Positions 62,549-64,000 of a stretch of 64,000 nt of DNA are shown here, one piece after another (the first letter of the stretch is position 1; each line of letters opens with the position of its first letter). The notes under the pieces are model-generated. The model was not told the DNA's origin. It was given only the letters and a program-made list of their open reading frames with translations, and ran no database searches. The DNA comes from Cellvibrio sp. KY-YJ-3 (GTDB lineage: Bacteria; Pseudomonadota; Gammaproteobacteria; Pseudomonadales; Cellvibrionaceae), in NCBI RefSeq assembly GCF_008806955.1, contig NZ_CP031727.1:1671001-1735000 (forward strand), read 5' to 3'. A program made the translations under genes and the position numbers.

Positions 62549-62564
62549 TTGAGGAAAGTTGAGG
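62549..62564 (+). promoter_or_regulatory. TTGAGG direct repeat in the tyrS promoter region
   Basis: TTGAGG-AAAG-TTGAGG, a 10-base period, lies about 60 bases before the second tyrS. It overlaps a possible promoter (TTGTAA, 16 bases, TATCTT). Whether the repeat binds a regulator is unknown. Confidence 0.3.
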
Positions 62565-62624
62565 TATCTTTGCCGCCTTTTTGTTCCTAATCGAAACACT
62601 TTTTTTAACCTTGGTTGGTGCGTT

Positions 62625-63932
62625 ATGACAGCAATTGACACTAATTTCTTGCAAGAGTTGCAAGCCCGCGGACTTATTGCACAGATGACTGGCGGCGATG
62701 CCATAGTCGAGCATCTCAATTCTGGCAGTCGCACCCTTTATTGTGGCTTTGATCCGACTGCGGACAGTTTACATATTGGTAGCTTGGTGCCGTTGCTGAT
62801 GCTCAAGCGCTTCCAGCTCGCCGGCCACAAGCCTATTGCCCTGGTGGGCGGCGCCACGGGGTTGATTGGTGATCCAAGTTTCAAAGCGCAGGAGCGTAAG
62901 CTCAATACTGCTGATGTGGTTGCTAATTGGGTTGATAAGCTTAAATGTCAGGTGAGTCAATTTATCGATTTTTCTTGCGGCCAAAATTCGGCCGAGGTTG
63001 TGAATAATCTGGATTGGGTTGGGAAAATCGATGTACTTACCTTTCTGCGCGATGTGGGTAAGCATTTCTCTGTCAACAACATGATTAATAAAGAATCGGT
63101 AAAGCAGCGTATCGAACGTGAGGGGGAGGGGATTTCTTTTACCGAGTTCACCTACATGTTGCTGCAGTCCTATGATTTCTCCGAGCTCTATGTTCGCAAT
63201 GCCTGTACTTTACAAATTGGCGGTAGCGACCAGTGGGGTAATATTACCGGTGGGATCGACTTGACGCGCCGTATGCATGGTGCGCATGTGTTTGGTTTGA
63301 CTATGCCGTTGGTGACCAAGTCGGATGGCACCAAGTTTGGTAAAACTGAGTCGGGTACTGTGTGGCTTGATGCAGCAAAAACATCGCCTTATGCCTTTTA
63401 TCAGTTCTGGTTAAATACTGCCGATGCTGACGCCTATAAGTTCCTGCGCTACTTTACTTTTCTGTCGGTTGCCCGGATTGAGGCTATTGAAGCGGAAGAT
63501 GTTGCTCGCCAGGGTAAGCCTGAGGCGCAGCGAATTCTTGCTGAAGAGGTCACCAGGCTTGTGCATGGCGATGCTGGTTTGTTGGCTGCCCAGCGTATTA
63601 CCCAGGCGCTGTTTAGTGATGAGTTGTCTGGCTTGAGTGAGTCAGATTTCTTGCAGTTGCAGCAGGATGGATTGCCGTCGTCAAAGTTGATTCGCGCAGA
63701 AATCATTGATTTGCCGCTCACACAGTTATTGGCTGATGCCGAATTGGCTGTATCTGGAAAGCAAATTAAGGATGCATTGGTGAGAAATGCGGTATTTGTT
63801 AATGGTGTGGCTAAATCTATCGATGACAATATGCAGGCGGCTAATTGTTTTGCGTCAGGAAATGCTTTTTTTAATCGCTTTTATCTCGTGAGAGTGGGTA
63901 AGAAGAAATATCACTTGTTTGAGGTTGTATAG
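62625..63932 (+). CDS. tyrS: Tyrosyl-tRNA synthetase (second copy)
   Basis: A 435-residue class I synthetase. ATG 62625 gives [12 protein letters not shown]; the longer frame has no support. The HIGH motif reads HIGS (residues 50-53), so its last His is Ser; similar HxGS forms occur in other bacterial TyrRS as I recall. The KMSKS equivalent is intact as KFGKT (237-241), as are CGFDPTADS and [13 protein letters not shown]-terminal S4-like domain completes it. Position after the M23 peptidase matches tyrZ in Pseudomonas, where an rRNA operon follows; here the window ends 68 bases later. This is probably the ancestral housekeeping copy by synteny; the copy at 2270 has the fuller HIGH motif. Confidence 0.96.
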   Translation: MTAIDTNFLQELQARGLIAQMTGGDAIVEHLNSGSRTLYCGFDPTADSLHIGSLVPLLMLKRFQLAGHKPIALVGGATGLIGDPSFKAQERKLNTADVVANWVDKLKCQVSQFIDFSCGQNSAEVVNNLDWVGKIDVLTFLRDVGKHFSVNNMINKESVKQRIEREGEGISFTEFTYMLLQSYDFSELYVRNACTLQIGGSDQWGNITGGIDLTRRMHGAHVFGLTMPLVTKSDGTKFGKTESGTVWLDAAKTSPYAFYQFWLNTADADAYKFLRYFTFLSVARIEAIEAEDVARQGKPEAQRILAEEVTRLVHGDAGLLAAQRITQALFSDELSGLSESDFLQLQQDGLPSSKLIRAEIIDLPLTQLLADAELAVSGKQIKDALVRNAVFVNGVAKSIDDNMQAANCFASGNAFFNRFYLVRVGKKKYHLFEVV

Positions 63933-64000
63933 TTTCTGTTGTTATTGATGGATAAGTGATCTCAATCGAAGTAAGGGTGAGATAATTCCCCGAAAGAGCT

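Noticed and set aside
63933..64000. Start of an rRNA operon after the second tyrS
   Set aside because: Expected from Pseudomonas synteny, but the 68 remaining bases show no rRNA sequence, so nothing can be annotated.
1..64000. CRISPR arrays, defence islands, prophage or transposon genes
   Set aside because: No regularly spaced repeats and no Cas, integrase, transposase or phage structural proteins were found in any frame.

Overview
The window is a stretch of gammaproteobacterial chromosome with about 50% GC (judged by eye) and dense coding on both strands. There are no phage genes, insertion sequences, CRISPR arrays, rRNA or tRNA genes that I can see. Several blocks match gene orders known from Pseudomonas-like bacteria: lptD-surA-pdxA-rsmA-apaG-apaH with divergent amgK-murU; the aa3 oxidase block coxB-coxA-ctaG-coxC ... 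SURF1-ctaA-ctaB-sco; and argC-bactofilin-erpA-anmK-M23 peptidase-tyrS. The glycan genes (a probable cellobionic acid phosphorylase, TonB receptors, a beta-propeller phytase, DUF1080 and DUF1961 proteins) point to a plant-polysaccharide degrader of the Cellvibrio/Saccharophagus group. That placement is inference; no marker gene was compared.

Layout. 1-3.5 kb: end of an arylamine N-acetyltransferase, pterin carbinolamine dehydratase, a DUF1961 protein overlapping a LuxR-type regulator, and a first tyrosyl-tRNA synthetase. 3.6-9.8 kb (minus strand): a BtuB-like receptor, a large dispersed-repeat-like inverted repeat, a 1083-residue cytochrome c fusion protein and a DUF1080 protein. 10-15.3 kb: two divergent L,D-transpeptidase-type genes, then a large tubulin/FtsZ-superfamily protein. 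15.3-19.2 kb: flavin reductase-like protein, methyltransferase, GFA-family protein, an AraC regulator and a membrane protein with a degenerate GGDEF domain. 19.4-24.3 kb: TonB receptor plus beta-propeller phytase. 24.3-30.4 kb: gluconokinase, LacI regulator, GPH-family symporter and GH94 phosphorylase, read together as a cellobionate-use locus. 30.4-33.9 kb: small zinc-ribbon protein, DUF413 protein, rpsT, murU and amgK. 34-41.2 kb: outer-membrane biogenesis and rRNA methylation operon. 41.3-42.2 kb: an outer-membrane barrel protein. 42.7-51.8 kb: cytochrome c oxidase and its heme A and copper assembly genes. 52-57 kb: a Yip1-like membrane protein, the hemJ-thiE-hemL operon and a CLC-type channel. 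57.1-63.9 kb: argC, a coiled-coil membrane protein, bactofilin, erpA, anmK, M23 peptidase and a second tyrS.

How the genes work together. Cell-envelope functions recur: L,D-transpeptidases, AmgK/MurU and AnmK (recycling of peptidoglycan amino sugars), an M23 endopeptidase beside a bactofilin, and LptD/SurA for outer-membrane assembly. The respiratory block is complete for making and metallating one aa3-type oxidase: subunits I, II and III, CtaG, SURF1, CtaA, CtaB, PCuAC and SCO. The phosphorylase locus would split cellobionate into glucose 1-phosphate and gluconate, and gluconokinase feeds the gluconate into central metabolism.

Most worth a second look: the stand-alone tubulin-like protein at 13.1-15.3 kb, the cellobionate locus with its putative LacI operator, the DUF1080/cytochrome c pair, the inverted repeat at 5.5 kb, and the degenerate GGDEF protein. 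Start sites were moved from the longest frame to an inner start where a ribosome binding site, signal peptide or family N-terminus supported it. All functions are from reading motifs; no database search was possible.
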